Positions 54,076 through 62,751 of a DNA stretch of 64,000 bases are shown here, piece by piece (the stretch's first letter is position 1; every line of letters starts with the position of its first letter). The translations under genes were made by a program, and so were the position numbers. The notes beneath the pieces were generated by a model. The model saw nothing but the letters and a program-made list of their open reading frames with translations, ran no database searches and was not told the DNA's origin. The stretch is from Leucobacter sp. OLIS6. Its GTDB lineage: Bacteria; Actinomycetota; Actinomycetes; Actinomycetales; Microbacteriaceae. The stretch is from the NCBI RefSeq assembly GCF_002752355.1, contig NZ_MRAV01000009.1, positions 148,016 to 212,015 on the forward strand. The letters run 5' to 3'.

Positions 54076-54672
54076 ATGCCGAAGATCATCGACCACGACC
54101 AGCGCCGCGACGAGATCGTCGACGTCACCTGGCAGCTCATCGTCGAGGGCGGGATCGAGGCGGCGACCATGCGCGAGATCGCGTCGCGCGCCGGATTCGC
54201 GAACGGGGCGTTGAAGCACTACTTCACGGGCAAGGATCAGATCATCACCGGCGCGTACGAGCGCTCGCTGAACAGCCTGGGCGACCGCCTCACGGCCTAC
54301 GTCGCAGGAAAACGGGGCATCGAAGCCCTCGAGATGTTCATGCGGTACACCCTGCCCGTCGAGCAGGAGGACGCGACCGCGGCCCGGGTGCTGCTCTCGT
54401 TCTGGGAGCGCTGCGCGTTCAGCGCCGAAGTGCGAGGCGGCTACGACGAGCACCTCGACACCTGGAAGGCGGGATACCTGCGCTATCTCGCCGAGGGGCG
54501 GGAGGACGGCGATATCCGCACGTCGACTCCCGACGATCAGCTCGCCGACGAGATCATCATGATGAACATCGGCGCCACCGTGATCCGGGTCGTAAGCCCC
54601 GACCACCTGCATGTGGACGTGCTCGAACGGCAGGTCACCGACTTCATCACCCGGCTGCGCCGGGCGGACTGA
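54076..54672 (+). CDS. TetR-family regulator
   Basis: A 198-residue TetR-family protein. The HTH spans about residues 10-50 (DEIVDVTWQLIVEGGIEAATMREIASRAGFANGALKHYF). It begins ATG after GGAAGG. It is convergent with the phosphotriesterase operon and divergent from cupin-4. A TCTACA-type element in its own promoter region makes it a candidate regulator of the divergent catabolic pairs from 58 to 64 kb, but this is inference. Confidence 0.87.
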   Translation: MPKIIDHDQRRDEIVDVTWQLIVEGGIEAATMREIASRAGFANGALKHYFTGKDQIITGAYERSLNSLGDRLTAYVAGKRGIEALEMFMRYTLPVEQEDATAARVLLSFWERCAFSAEVRGGYDEHLDTWKAGYLRYLAEGREDGDIRTSTPDDQLADEIIMMNIGATVIRVVSPDHLHVDVLERQVTDFITRLRRAD

Positions 54673-54716
54673 CGGGCGGCGTCTCCGCCGCGCGCTGCGA
54701 TCCCTCGACCGCGCGC

Positions 54717-55847
54717 CTATCCCGCGGAGCGCGGCGCGGCGAAGGCGAGCAGCCTCGCCGGGTTGTCAATCATGATCCGATCGAGCGCCTCGGGTCCGAC
54801 CCCGAACTCCGCGAGCGTCGGCAGGAAGTGCTCGACGACGTAGCCGTAGCCGTGCCCGCCGTAGCGGCGCAGCTGCACTCTCTGGCAGACGTCGCCGCCG
54901 AGCACGAGCCGGTCGCCCCAGCCGTCGGCGACGAGCTCCGCGAAACCGCGGGCGATGCCGCGGTCCGTGAAGGGGAACAGCGTCCCCCAGGGGCTCCCGG
55001 TGGTCCCGAGGAAATCGGCCTCGACCGAGACCCCGCGCGCCAGCAGGCGGCGGGCGAAGTCCAGGTCGTCGCCGATGGTGCCGGCGTGCCCGAACACCAC
55101 GCGTCGCGGATCGGCGCCCTCCTCTTCGAGCGCGTCGAGCACGCGCAGCCGCTCCTCACCGAAGCCGCCCATGTGCAGGGTGATCGGCGCGCCGGTGAGC
55201 GCCGAGGCCCGGCCTGCGGCGCGCACGCTGCGCATCTCCTGCGGATCGACGGGCGCGCCCTCGGCCCCGACCTCTCCGATGATCCCGGAACGGATCCCGG
55301 TGCCGTCCGCCCCGACGACGATGTCGCGCACGATCGCGGCGACCAGCGCCTCCTGCGGAAGCTCCGCGAACCCCGCGGGGTGCAGGTCCTTCTGGTACCA
55401 GCCGCCGCCCATCACGAGGTGCAGTCCGGATGCGCGGCTGAGCCGCGCGAGCGCTCGCGCGTCCCGCCCGATCCCGGGGGTCGTGACCTCCACCATCGTG
55501 CCGCCGCCCTGCGTGACGAAGTCCCCGACCTCGTCGAGCGCGGTCGCGAAGTCGCCGAGAACGTCGTTGTCGGTGTTCGGTCGGCCGCGGCGTATCGCCG
55601 CGAGGTTCGACAGCCCGAGCGGCTCCTGCGCGTCATCGTCCCACTCACCCGGACGCGGGTTCGGGCTGTGCGCGGGCCTGCGGATGTCGAGGAAGAGGTG
55701 CTCGTGCATGAGCGTCATGCCGAGCTCCTCGGGCCGCACCGGCCCGAGCACGGTCTGCACGAGGCCCTCGAGGTTCGGGATCTCGAGCCCGTCGAGGGTC
55801 GGGATCGACGCCGCGGCATTCGCGTGCGCGTGCGCGTTCGGGATCAT
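54717..55847 (-). CDS. Phosphotriesterase-family metal hydrolase (intact copy)
   Basis: A 376-residue TIM-barrel hydrolase of the phosphotriesterase family. The metal ligands are in place: HEH (residues 48-50), a bridging residue in GIIGEVG (Glu, where others carry carboxylated Lys), His in LHMGG, His in FGHAGT and Asp in GGD. Many family members are lactonases or act on esters rather than phosphotriesters. It starts ATG after GGAGG with a 4-base overlap (ATGA) with the degenerate paralogue upstream, so the two are co-translated. Confidence 0.85.
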   Translation of the reverse strand: MIPNAHAHANAAASIPTLDGLEIPNLEGLVQTVLGPVRPEELGMTLMHEHLFLDIRRPAHSPNPRPGEWDDDAQEPLGLSNLAAIRRGRPNTDNDVLGDFATALDEVGDFVTQGGGTMVEVTTPGIGRDARALARLSRASGLHLVMGGGWYQKDLHPAGFAELPQEALVAAIVRDIVVGADGTGIRSGIIGEVGAEGAPVDPQEMRSVRAAGRASALTGAPITLHMGGFGEERLRVLDALEEEGADPRRVVFGHAGTIGDDLDFARRLLARGVSVEADFLGTTGSPWGTLFPFTDRGIARGFAELVADGWGDRLVLGGDVCQRVQLRRYGGHGYGYVVEHFLPTLAEFGVGPEALDRIMIDNPARLLAFAAPRSAG

Positions 55848-57085
55848 CGGGTCTCCTCCGGGGCGGTTCGGGCGAGGATCCTCGCGGCGTTCGCGGCGCC
55901 GACCGCGTGCTGCAGGGCCGGGTCGGCGCCGAGCATGCCGAGGTAGGGCAGGAACTGCTCGACGGTGAACTCGAGTCCGTTCCCGCCGAAGGCGGTGAGG
56001 CGGTGCCGGTTGCGGATCCCGCAGCTGAGCAGGATCCGTTCCTGCGCCCCCTGTTCGGCGGCGTGCAGGATCGCGAGCGCGATGTCGTGATCCGACACGA
56101 CGGTGCGCACGTTCGGGATCCGCCCCAGGTCGTCGAAGCAGAGCGCGGTGCCCTGATCCAGCAGGGCGTCGAAGCGGGCCCCGTCGATGCCGATCCGGCC
56201 GGCGACGGCCGTCGCGACGCCGGTCAGCAGCACCCGGTGCCGGGGCAGTCCGGCGGAGTCGACCGCGGCGAGCGCACGGTGGAGCGCACGGTCGAGGGCC
56301 GGAGTCGCGTCGGGTTCGGGGTTCGTGCTCACGGGAGCGCCGGGCGCTCCCGGGCCCGACAGGTCGAGCACGAGTGCCGCGCCGGATCGCCGGGCGGCAT
56401 CGGCGGCCGCCCGGATCAGGGCGGAGCGCCGATCCGCTGCACGACGGCCCCCGCAGGCAGTGCCGTCGGCGCGACCGATGCAGTCGGCGCCGCCGTCCGC
56501 GTGCGCGTCGCGGACGGGGATCGCCCCGACGACTCCGGCAGGGTGAACGGGTGCACCCAGCTCTTCAATGATCCGGAGCCCCACGCTCTCGGGATCATCG
56601 GGTGCCGTGCGCCCTCCGTCCGCTCGGCCGTCGGTGAACCGCCCCGCGGTTCCGCGCACGATCTCGACACCGGACGCGGCGCTCACCCGGGCGAGGGCGT
56701 CGCCCGTGCCGGTCGAATCCCGCTCGTCGAGCGAGACGAGCAGACGGATCGCATCGCCGTCCGGCGACCGCGGTTCCGTTCCCGCGGGCGCCGCGGGAAC
56801 GGCTGCCGAGCGGAATCGGAGCAGCGCGGCGGCCGCCTCGGGCTCCCCGATGGTCCGATCCTCGAAGTTCTCGGCGCCCATGAGCAGGCGGCCGAGCACG
56901 TCGATGGTGACCGGGGCTCGCCGGAACTCCGCGTCGCTCGCGGGGATCCCCGCGTTACCGCGCGCGAGTGCCGGCGCGCGGAGGAGCGACTCGGCGGCGA
57001 GCACGACACCGACGTCGCCCGGAGGGATCGGTCCCCGGACCGCGGTGATCGCGGAGGCGGGCCCGGGCCCGGGAACCGTCGCCAC
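55844..57085 (-). CDS. Phosphotriesterase-family paralogue lacking metal ligands
   Basis: A 413-residue protein aligned along its length to its downstream neighbour. At its start PIPPGDVGVVLAAESLL matches the intact PVRPEELGMTLMHEHLF, but both His ligands are replaced (Ala31, Ser33). Later ligands are also gone: GAIPV instead of GEVG, LDLSG instead of LHMGG, TGVA instead of GHAG, and SCG instead of GGD. The barrel-end stretch TVEQFLPYLGMLGADP is kept. So it is a probable pseudoenzyme, not a pseudogene: the frame is intact and coupled at both ends. The GTG at 57085 is two bases after the methyltransferase stop. The middle (about residues 90-210) is Gly/Ala/Asp-rich and poorly alignable. Confidence 0.65.
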   Translation of the reverse strand: MATVPGPGPASAITAVRGPIPPGDVGVVLAAESLLRAPALARGNAGIPASDAEFRRAPVTIDVLGRLLMGAENFEDRTIGEPEAAAALLRFRSAAVPAAPAGTEPRSPDGDAIRLLVSLDERDSTGTGDALARVSAASGVEIVRGTAGRFTDGRADGGRTAPDDPESVGLRIIEELGAPVHPAGVVGAIPVRDAHADGGADCIGRADGTACGGRRAADRRSALIRAAADAARRSGAALVLDLSGPGAPGAPVSTNPEPDATPALDRALHRALAAVDSAGLPRHRVLLTGVATAVAGRIGIDGARFDALLDQGTALCFDDLGRIPNVRTVVSDHDIALAILHAAEQGAQERILLSCGIRNRHRLTAFGGNGLEFTVEQFLPYLGMLGADPALQHAVGAANAARILARTAPEETR

Positions 57086-57087
57086 GC

Positions 57088-58062
57088 TCAGACCGCCGTC
57101 GCGACCAGCACGCGCGGGCTGCCGGGCAGTGCGACGCGGCGATCCGTCTTCCATCCGGTCTCGGCGAGCCAGGCCTCGACCTGCTCGACGGGGTACACGA
57201 CCGTGCCGTCGATGTTGAAGTACTCGCCGGCGTGCAGGGCGTCGATCGGGCGCTGGGTCTCGTCGGCATCGAGGAAGAAGTCGAGCAGCATGAGCGTGGC
57301 GCCGGGTGCCGCCGCCCCCCGCGAGGCGGCGAGGATCGCGCGGTTCTGCGCCTCGTCGAAGCGGTGCAGCACGTGGGTGAGCAGCACGAGGTCGTGCTCG
57401 CCGCCCGGCTGCGCGGTCTCGGTCGGCGCCTCCTCGATCGAGATGCGGTCGAGGAATCCGGCCTCGGTCGCGGCGTCGGTGATCGAATCGGCGAAGCCCG
57501 GTGCGTAGACGTAGCGAGTGGTGAGCCCGGGGTTCTGCTGCATCGCGGCGAACGAGAATCCGGCCGCGAGGCCGCCGAAGTCGAGGGCGCTGCGGAAGCC
57601 CGAGAAGTCGAACGCCTCGCCGAACTGCTCGGCGTGCAGCGCGTTGTAGGTCATGACGCCCGCGAGGAAGTCGGTCCAGCCGGCCTCGTCGAGATCGAGC
57701 GTGCCGGCCTCGTCCGTGTCGACCGTGCGGTCGTAGCCGAGCCACTGCTGGTAGCTGATGTCGTTCAGGAAGGCGAGGAAGGGGCCGAGGTCGATCTCGC
57801 CGGTGCCGGCGAGGTATTTCGCGGAGTCCTCGACGAGCGAGTACTCCCCCGAGACGCGGTTCAGCAGGCCGAGCCCGTTCATGGCGTCGGCGAGCGTGCG
57901 GACCTGGCGCTCGGCGTGCCCGGTCGCGGTCGCGAGGGCGGCGAGATCCTTGGGGCCGTCGGCGAGCGCCGCGAACAGACCGATCCGGCTGGCGGCGGTC
58001 AGCTGCTTCGCGCCCATGAAGCCGATCGCGATGTCGATGATGCGTGCTGGTGAGGCGGTCAT
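57088..58062 (-). CDS. O-methyltransferase-family protein with altered SAM motif
   Basis: A 324-residue protein with the fold order of plant-type O-methyltransferases: an N-terminal winged-helix dimerisation domain (about residues 10-95) and a Rossmann domain. SAM motif I reads LDFGGLAAGFS instead of the common DxGGGxG, and the acidic ribose-binding residue at the end of the next strand is absent (RYVYAPGFAD). It may bind SAM weakly or serve a non-methyltransferase role. It is the first gene of the operon with the two phosphotriesterase-family genes. The ATG at 58062 is 10 bases downstream of an alternative at 58072. Confidence 0.72.
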   Translation of the reverse strand: MTASPARIIDIAIGFMGAKQLTAASRIGLFAALADGPKDLAALATATGHAERQVRTLADAMNGLGLLNRVSGEYSLVEDSAKYLAGTGEIDLGPFLAFLNDISYQQWLGYDRTVDTDEAGTLDLDEAGWTDFLAGVMTYNALHAEQFGEAFDFSGFRSALDFGGLAAGFSFAAMQQNPGLTTRYVYAPGFADSITDAATEAGFLDRISIEEAPTETAQPGGEHDLVLLTHVLHRFDEAQNRAILAASRGAAAPGATLMLLDFFLDADETQRPIDALHAGEYFNIDGTVVYPVEQVEAWLAETGWKTDRRVALPGSPRVLVATAV

Positions 58063-58139
58063 TGGGTGTCATCCTTCACAGTTCGTGCCGCCCCGAATCG
58101 TTGGGGACGACGGTGTCCGGCCGGTGGCCTGCGCGAAAC

Positions 58140-58204
58140 TCTACAAGCGTAGACAAAAGATGTCCAGCGCTTGTATCCTGTTTTTCTACCCTTGGTGAAA
58201 AACA
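58140..58204. promoter_or_regulatory. TCTACA-type operator in the hydrolase/methyltransferase divergent region
   Basis: TCTACAAGCGTAGAC (58140-58154) is a palindrome with arms TCTAC/GTAGA. A second arm pair, TACAAGCG/CGCTTGTA (58142-58149 / 58168-58175), overlaps it. A further repeat TGTTTTTC/GAAAAACA (58179-58186 / 58197-58204) contains TTCTAC-CCTTG-GTGAAA. The TCTACA element recurs in the next two divergent gaps and at the window end. Confidence 0.6.
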
Positions 58205-58275
58205 AGCTCACCGGGGGCGCCCGAGACCGGGCGCCGCACGACCCATCCGCACCCTTCACCGCCGAAAGGTCCCCC

Positions 58276-59013
58276 ATGGTCCTCGCCACCCGTTCCTTCC
58301 ACGCCGAGCCCGGCACCGGATCCGCGCAGGCGCTCCCCCCGGTCGCCCTGTTGCACGGCTTCGCCGCGAGCGGCGACTCCGACTTCGTCGCGACCGGGTG
58401 GCCCGAAGCCCTCGCCGCAGCCGGCCGCTCGTCGATCGTGATCGACCTGCCCGGGCACGGATCGAGCCCGGCGATCGCCGGACCCGAAGAGGCCCGAACC
58501 TCGGCCGTGATCGCCGCGATCCTGGAGGCCATCGCCCTGACGGAGCCCGAAGGCCCGGTCGACGTCATCGGATACTCGCTCGGCGGGCGCCTCGCCTGGG
58601 AGCTGCCTGCGGCATCGCCCCGCATCCGTCGCCTCGCGCTCGGCGGCGTGAGCCCGATGGAGCCGTTCGCGGCGGTGGACCCGGCCGAGCTCGGTCGGGC
58701 GCTCGCGGGCGTCGCACCCGAGAACCCGCTGGTCGGCATGATGGCCGCCATGATCTCGGCCCCCGGAGCCGACACCGCGTCGCTCGCCACGCTCATCCCG
58801 GGCCTCGCCTCCGAGCCCTTCGACCCGCAGGCGAACGCACCGCGGGTGCCGACACTGCTCGTCGCGGGCGAACAGGACCCGATGAGCCAGGGTGTCGAGG
58901 TGCTGCTTCAGGCACTGCCCGACGGACGGCTCGCCCGCGTGCCCGGCGACCACCGCGGCGCGCTCGACAGCGCCGAATTCCGCGCGGCCGCGATCGAGTT
59001 CCTGGCGGGCTGA
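58276..59013 (+). CDS. Alpha/beta hydrolase
   Basis: A 245-residue alpha/beta hydrolase. The nucleophile elbow GYSLGG with its Ser, the acid in GEQDPMS and the histidine in PGDHRGALD form the triad; the oxyanion-loop LHGFAASGD is near the N-terminus. It resembles MhpC/MenH-like enzymes. GAAAGG precedes the ATG at 58276. It is divergent from the methyltransferase/phosphotriesterase operon and shares its operator region. Substrate unknown; a ring-cleavage product or ester is plausible. Confidence 0.83.
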   Translation: MVLATRSFHAEPGTGSAQALPPVALLHGFAASGDSDFVATGWPEALAAAGRSSIVIDLPGHGSSPAIAGPEEARTSAVIAAILEAIALTEPEGPVDVIGYSLGGRLAWELPAASPRIRRLALGGVSPMEPFAAVDPAELGRALAGVAPENPLVGMMAAMISAPGADTASLATLIPGLASEPFDPQANAPRVPTLLVAGEQDPMSQGVEVLLQALPDGRLARVPGDHRGALDSAEFRAAAIEFLAG

Positions 59014-59030
59014 GACCCGGCCCGGCCGAT

Positions 59031-59071
59031 TCCGGCCGGGATGCGGAATCGGATTCCGCATCCCGGCCGGA
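59031..59071. terminator. 20-bp perfect hairpin terminator
   Basis: A 20-bp stem (59031-59050 / 59052-59071) around a single central G, between the convergent alpha/beta hydrolase and aldo/keto reductase genes. A smaller alternative stem (CCCGGCCG-ATTC-CGGCCGGG, 59021-59040) overlaps it. Confidence 0.75.
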
Positions 59072-59084
59072 CGGACGTGTCGCC

Positions 59085-60077
59085 TCAGGCGGGCGCCCAC
59101 ACTCCGTCGGCGCGCACCTCGCGGTCGAGCCAGAGCTCGGCGACCGACTCGCGGATCACGTCCGCACCGATCGCGTCGAGCAGCGAGATCGCGCCGAGAT
59201 TGTCGTCGAACTGCCGCACGCTCGAAGCCCCGAAGAGCACGTTGGCGGTCGCCGGGTTCGCGAGACAGAACGCCAGGCCGAGCTGCGCTGGCGTCGCACC
59301 GAACGATCGCGCGATCTCGGCGACGCGCGGGTAGGCCGCGACGATCCGAGCGCGGATCCCGCCGACATCGGCGCCGATCTTGCGATTCGGCGACAGCTTG
59401 CCGACCAGGATCCCGCCCTCGAACGCGTCGGATGCCTGCAGCGCGAGCGTTCCCTCGCGGAACCAGCGCCCGTAGAACTCCCCCTCGGCCATGCTGCGAC
59501 GGGCGATGCCGTACTTCAGCTGCGCGAACGAGGGCGGAGTGAGCCCCTCCGAGGCCGCGGTGTCGAGCGCGAGCTGCAGCGACTCGGCCGGCCAGTTGTT
59601 CACGCCCCAGCTCGCGAAGCTACCCCGGTCGATCTCGGCCTGCACATCGCGCACCACCTGCGCGATGTCGATGTCGCTCATGAAGTCGCCGACCACGACG
59701 GTGTCGAAGGATCCGACCTCGGCGCCGCCGCGCGCGATGCGCTCGAGCGATTCGTCCATCTGCCCCGCGAACCCGGTCGCCGGGTACTCCCAGAGCCAGA
59801 GCTTGCCGCACAGACGATAGTCGGAGCGGGCGAGGCCGAGCTCGTGCAGCGCCCCACCGAACAGCAGATCGGTGCGCGAAGCCTCGGCATGCGGTCCCAT
59901 GTTGTAGTAGGCGACATCGAAGAAGGCCGAGCCGACCTCGACTGCGCGTGAGATCAACGCCCGCCGCTCCGCGGCCTCCATCCGATCCCAGATGTTCCAC
60001 GAGCCGAGCGCGAACACCGGCGCTTCGGGGCCACCGGGGCCCAACCGTCGGATCGGAACCTCACCGCTGAACTTCAC
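59085..60077 (-). CDS. Aldo/keto reductase-like protein with atypical active site
   Basis: A 330-residue TIM-barrel protein of the aldo/keto reductase superfamily. Asp54 (FFDVAYY) and Lys92 (CGKLWLW) match two tetrad residues. The catalytic Tyr is at Asp+3/+4 instead of the usual +5, and the His of the DxxxxH strand is missing (FDTVVVGDFMSD). So it may be catalytically changed or inactive. It is divergent from an SDR and shares a TCTACA-type operator with it. Function is likely reduction of a small carbonyl compound if active. Confidence 0.72.
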   Translation of the reverse strand: MKFSGEVPIRRLGPGGPEAPVFALGSWNIWDRMEAAERRALISRAVEVGSAFFDVAYYNMGPHAEASRTDLLFGGALHELGLARSDYRLCGKLWLWEYPATGFAGQMDESLERIARGGAEVGSFDTVVVGDFMSDIDIAQVVRDVQAEIDRGSFASWGVNNWPAESLQLALDTAASEGLTPPSFAQLKYGIARRSMAEGEFYGRWFREGTLALQASDAFEGGILVGKLSPNRKIGADVGGIRARIVAAYPRVAEIARSFGATPAQLGLAFCLANPATANVLFGASSVRQFDDNLGAISLLDAIGADVIRESVAELWLDREVRADGVWAPA

Positions 60078-60136
60078 AACCGCCTCCTCGCAGCCTCGGG
60101 TCCGGAGTTTCGCGTGCGCGACCCTTCCCCTTTATT

Positions 60137-60152
60137 TTCTACAATCGTATAA
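60137..60152. promoter_or_regulatory. TCTACA-type operator in the AKR/SDR divergent region
   Basis: TTCTACAATCGTATAA (60137-60152) carries the shared TCTACA-NN-CGT core. Its end forms TATAAT (60148-60153), a plus-strand -10 box for the SDR. An outer TTTATT/AATAAA pair (60131-60136 / 60151-60156) flanks it. The A+T-rich context stands out in the G+C-rich DNA. Confidence 0.6.
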
Positions 60153-60225
60153 TAAAGATCGCGCGGACTCCATACGGGAGTCCCGAAGGGCCGGACCCGC
60201 GGCCCGCACCGACGAAGGAGTCACC

Positions 60226-60966
60226 GTGACCACACCCCGAACCGTGCTCATCACCGGCGGCGCCGGCGGGATCGGCCAGGGCATCGCCCGTGCCTTCCTC
60301 GCCGAGGGCGAGCGCGTGATCCTCGCCGACCGCGACCCCGACGCCGTCGCATCGGCCGCGGACGCGCTCGGCGCCGACCCCCTGACGCTCGACATCACCG
60401 ACCCCGCCGCGGTCGCCGCGGCGTTCGCGTCGCTCGCCGCCGCCGGCACCGCCGTCGACGTGCTCGTGAACAACGCCGGGATCCTCTCGGTGCACGGCGC
60501 CGTCACGGAGCTCGCGCCCGAGGCCTACCGCTCGATCCTCGAGGTCAACGTGATCGGCACCTTCGCCGTCACCCAGGCGTTCGCGCACCACCGCATCACG
60601 GCCGGCGGCGGCGGGGCCGTCGTCAACATCTCGTCGATCGGCGGACGCCAGCCGACGCCCGGCATGGGTGCCTACGAATCCAGCAAGGCCGCCGTCGACT
60701 CGGTGACCCGCTGGGCCGCGATCGAACTCGCCGCGCACGGGATCCGCGTCAACGCCGTCGCCCCCGGGCCCGTGCTCACCCCCATGCTCGAGATAGGCAT
60801 GCCCGAGGGATCCCCCGCACGGCAGGCGTGGGCGAGCCGGATCCCGCTCGGCGACCTCGCGAAGGTCGCCGACATCGCCCCGGCCGTCGTGTTCCTCGCC
60901 GGATCCGGCGCCGCGCACATCACCGGCGTCAGTCTCGCGGTCGACGGCGGGCAGCTGCTCACCTGA
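60226..60966 (+). CDS. Short-chain dehydrogenase/reductase
   Basis: A 246-residue classical SDR. The cofactor motif TGGAGGIG (residues 10-17), NNAG, the catalytic Ser in NISSIGG and YxxxK (YESSK) are present, and a 3-oxoacyl-ACP-reductase-like C-terminus (ITGVSLAVDGGQLL) follows. An Asp after the second strand (LADRDPDAV) favours NAD over NADP. The GTG at 60226 follows AAGGAG; the longer frame covers the operator. It is divergent from the AKR-like gene. Confidence 0.87.
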   Translation: MTTPRTVLITGGAGGIGQGIARAFLAEGERVILADRDPDAVASAADALGADPLTLDITDPAAVAAAFASLAAAGTAVDVLVNNAGILSVHGAVTELAPEAYRSILEVNVIGTFAVTQAFAHHRITAGGGGAVVNISSIGGRQPTPGMGAYESSKAAVDSVTRWAAIELAAHGIRVNAVAPGPVLTPMLEIGMPEGSPARQAWASRIPLGDLAKVADIAPAVVFLAGSGAAHITGVSLAVDGGQLLT

Positions 60967-61022
60967 GCTGCGCCTCCGGCGTCCGGGGCGACACGTCCGT
61001 GCCCCGTTCAAACCGCCAGAAA

Positions 61023-61083
61023 CTGAGATTCCGCGTCAGACTGAGTGCTCTACCTGAAAACTCAGTCTGACGCGGAATCTCAG
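61023..61083. terminator. 24-bp perfect hairpin terminator
   Basis: A 24-bp stem (61023-61046 / 61060-61083) with a 13-base loop between the convergent SDR and amidohydrolase genes. The rest of the 249-base gap, 61084-61215, holds only a CGCTCGAG/CTCGAGCG pair and nothing recognisable. Confidence 0.8.
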
Positions 61084-61215
61084 CCTGAACGCTCGAGTAC
61101 GACGGGGGCATCGGGGCCGGCGAGTAGGCCGCACCGTGCTCGAGCGGGGCGGACCTCACACGAGCACGGGCAGCACACTCAAACAAGAACGAACGAGCAC
61201 GAGCGAAAGCCCGGC

Positions 61216-62616
61216 TCAGACCTCGCGCTCGAAGACCACGTTCCCGTCGAGCACCGTCAGGTCGATCTCGACGCCGGGCAGACCGGCCGCGCCGACCGCG
61301 AACGGGTCCTGCGCGAGCACGACGAGGTCGGCGACCTTGCCCGCCTCGACGGTCCCCTTCCAACCGTCCGCGCGGTCCTGCCGGGCCGGCACCGCGGTGT
61401 GCGCCCGCAGCAGGCGGTGCAGCCGTGCCGCCGCCGCGGCGGGGTCGTCCGGGGCGCCGCCGCGCAGGATCCAGGCCTCGGCGGCGGCGACGGTCTCGCG
61501 CCAGTCGGGGGCGAGGATCGGGGCGTCGGAGGAGAGCACGAGCACGCCGGCGGCGAGCGCTTCGGCGTAGGGCCAGGGCGCCGCATCTGCACCGAGCACC
61601 CCGGCCATCCAGTCGGCGGTGGTGACCGCGATGCCAGGCTGCGAGTTGAACCACATGCCGAGCTCCGCGATCCGCTCGATCTGCGCGGGGGTCGCGAGGT
61701 CGCCGTGGATCACGTAGTGCCCGAGTTCGCGGGGATGCACGGAGCCGGGTTCGCCCGCGGCCGATTCGACCGCGTCGAGCACGACGTCGATGGTGCGGTC
61801 GCCGGTGGCGTGCACGCCGACCTGGAGGCCGGCGCGGTGCCCGGCACGCACCATCTCGCGCAGCGCCTCGGCCTGCGCTTCGAGCGTTTCGCCCTCGACG
61901 AGCAGGCCGCCGTGCGTGCCGTCGCCGTAGGGGCGCGAGCTCCACGCCTGCTTCGAGAGCGGGATCAGGTCGCCGAAGATCTTGATCCCGGCGATGCGCA
62001 GCCACTCGGGATCGCTGCCGCCCTGCGCGTCGACGAGCTCGGCGATGCCGGCCGTGACGACGTCGAGCCGGCTGGGCCCGTCGAGGATCCCGTAGAGCCC
62101 GAGCAGGGTCACCCGCTGCCGCAGCTCCCCCGCCTCGGCGAGTTCGCGGTAGACGTCGAGCACCTCGCCGGCGAAGCAGCCGGTCTCGCCGTCGTCCTCG
62201 CCGGGACCGATCCCCGGTTCGGTGAGGCTCGTGATCCCGAAGCTCGACAGCAGTTCACCGGCGCGCAGGATCGCGGCGCGGCGCGCCGCCCGATCGCCGG
62301 TGAGGACGCCCTCGATCTGCGCACCTTCGGCGTGACCGCCGAAGAAGGTGTGCGGCCAGCGCGCCCCGAGCCAGGTGGCGTGCAGGTGGGAGTCGTTGAT
62401 GCCGGGCAGCACTGCGCGTCCGTCGAGCTCGATCACCCGGGTGGTCGCATCGATCAGGGGCGCGACGTCGTCGCGGGTGCCGACGGCGAGGATCCGCCCT
62501 CGGGCGACCGCGACCGCGTCCGCACGGCTGCCCGCGGCGTCCATGACCAGCACGGGTCCGCCCTGCAGCACCAGCTCGGCGTGCTCCGCCGATGCGCTCG
62601 CACCGATTCGTGTCAT
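61216..62616 (-). CDS. Amidohydrolase family 3 (YtcJ-like) protein
   Basis: A 466-residue metal-dependent amidohydrolase of the YtcJ group. The first metal motif is NDSHLH, followed by VGVHATGDRTID and the C-terminal SSDAPILAPDW, which hold further ligands. It is shorter than the copy at 48056, so the two are distant paralogues. It is divergent from the zinc alcohol dehydrogenase and shares its TCTACA-type operator. The substrate may be an amide of the local pathway. Confidence 0.85.
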   Translation of the reverse strand: MTRIGASASAEHAELVLQGGPVLVMDAAGSRADAVAVARGRILAVGTRDDVAPLIDATTRVIELDGRAVLPGINDSHLHATWLGARWPHTFFGGHAEGAQIEGVLTGDRAARRAAILRAGELLSSFGITSLTEPGIGPGEDDGETGCFAGEVLDVYRELAEAGELRQRVTLLGLYGILDGPSRLDVVTAGIAELVDAQGGSDPEWLRIAGIKIFGDLIPLSKQAWSSRPYGDGTHGGLLVEGETLEAQAEALREMVRAGHRAGLQVGVHATGDRTIDVVLDAVESAAGEPGSVHPRELGHYVIHGDLATPAQIERIAELGMWFNSQPGIAVTTADWMAGVLGADAAPWPYAEALAAGVLVLSSDAPILAPDWRETVAAAEAWILRGGAPDDPAAAAARLHRLLRAHTAVPARQDRADGWKGTVEAGKVADLVVLAQDPFAVGAAGLPGVEIDLTVLDGNVVFEREV

Positions 62617-62672
62617 TGCTCTCCCTCGAGAACGGGCGGGGCCCGGTTCGGATCGAGGGGCTTCCCGTTTTG

Positions 62673-62688
62673 GTCAACGTATGTAGAA
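62673..62688. promoter_or_regulatory. TCTACA-type operator in the amidohydrolase/ADH divergent region
   Basis: On the minus strand TTCTACATACGTTGAC (62688-62673) carries the shared TCTACA-NN-CGT-GAC element. The minus-strand TATTCT (62690-62685) and plus-strand TAGAAT overlap it and could be -10 boxes for the two divergent genes. Confidence 0.6.
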
Positions 62689-62751
62689 TAAAACCACATT
62701 CTCGGCAGCAGAGCAACGACGCCGGCCGAGCCCACCGGAACGGAGCCTTCG

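Noticed and set aside
61084..61215. Possible small RNA gene after the long hairpin
   Set aside because: No promoter or second structured element is visible; the segment is only the 3' end region of the amidohydrolase.
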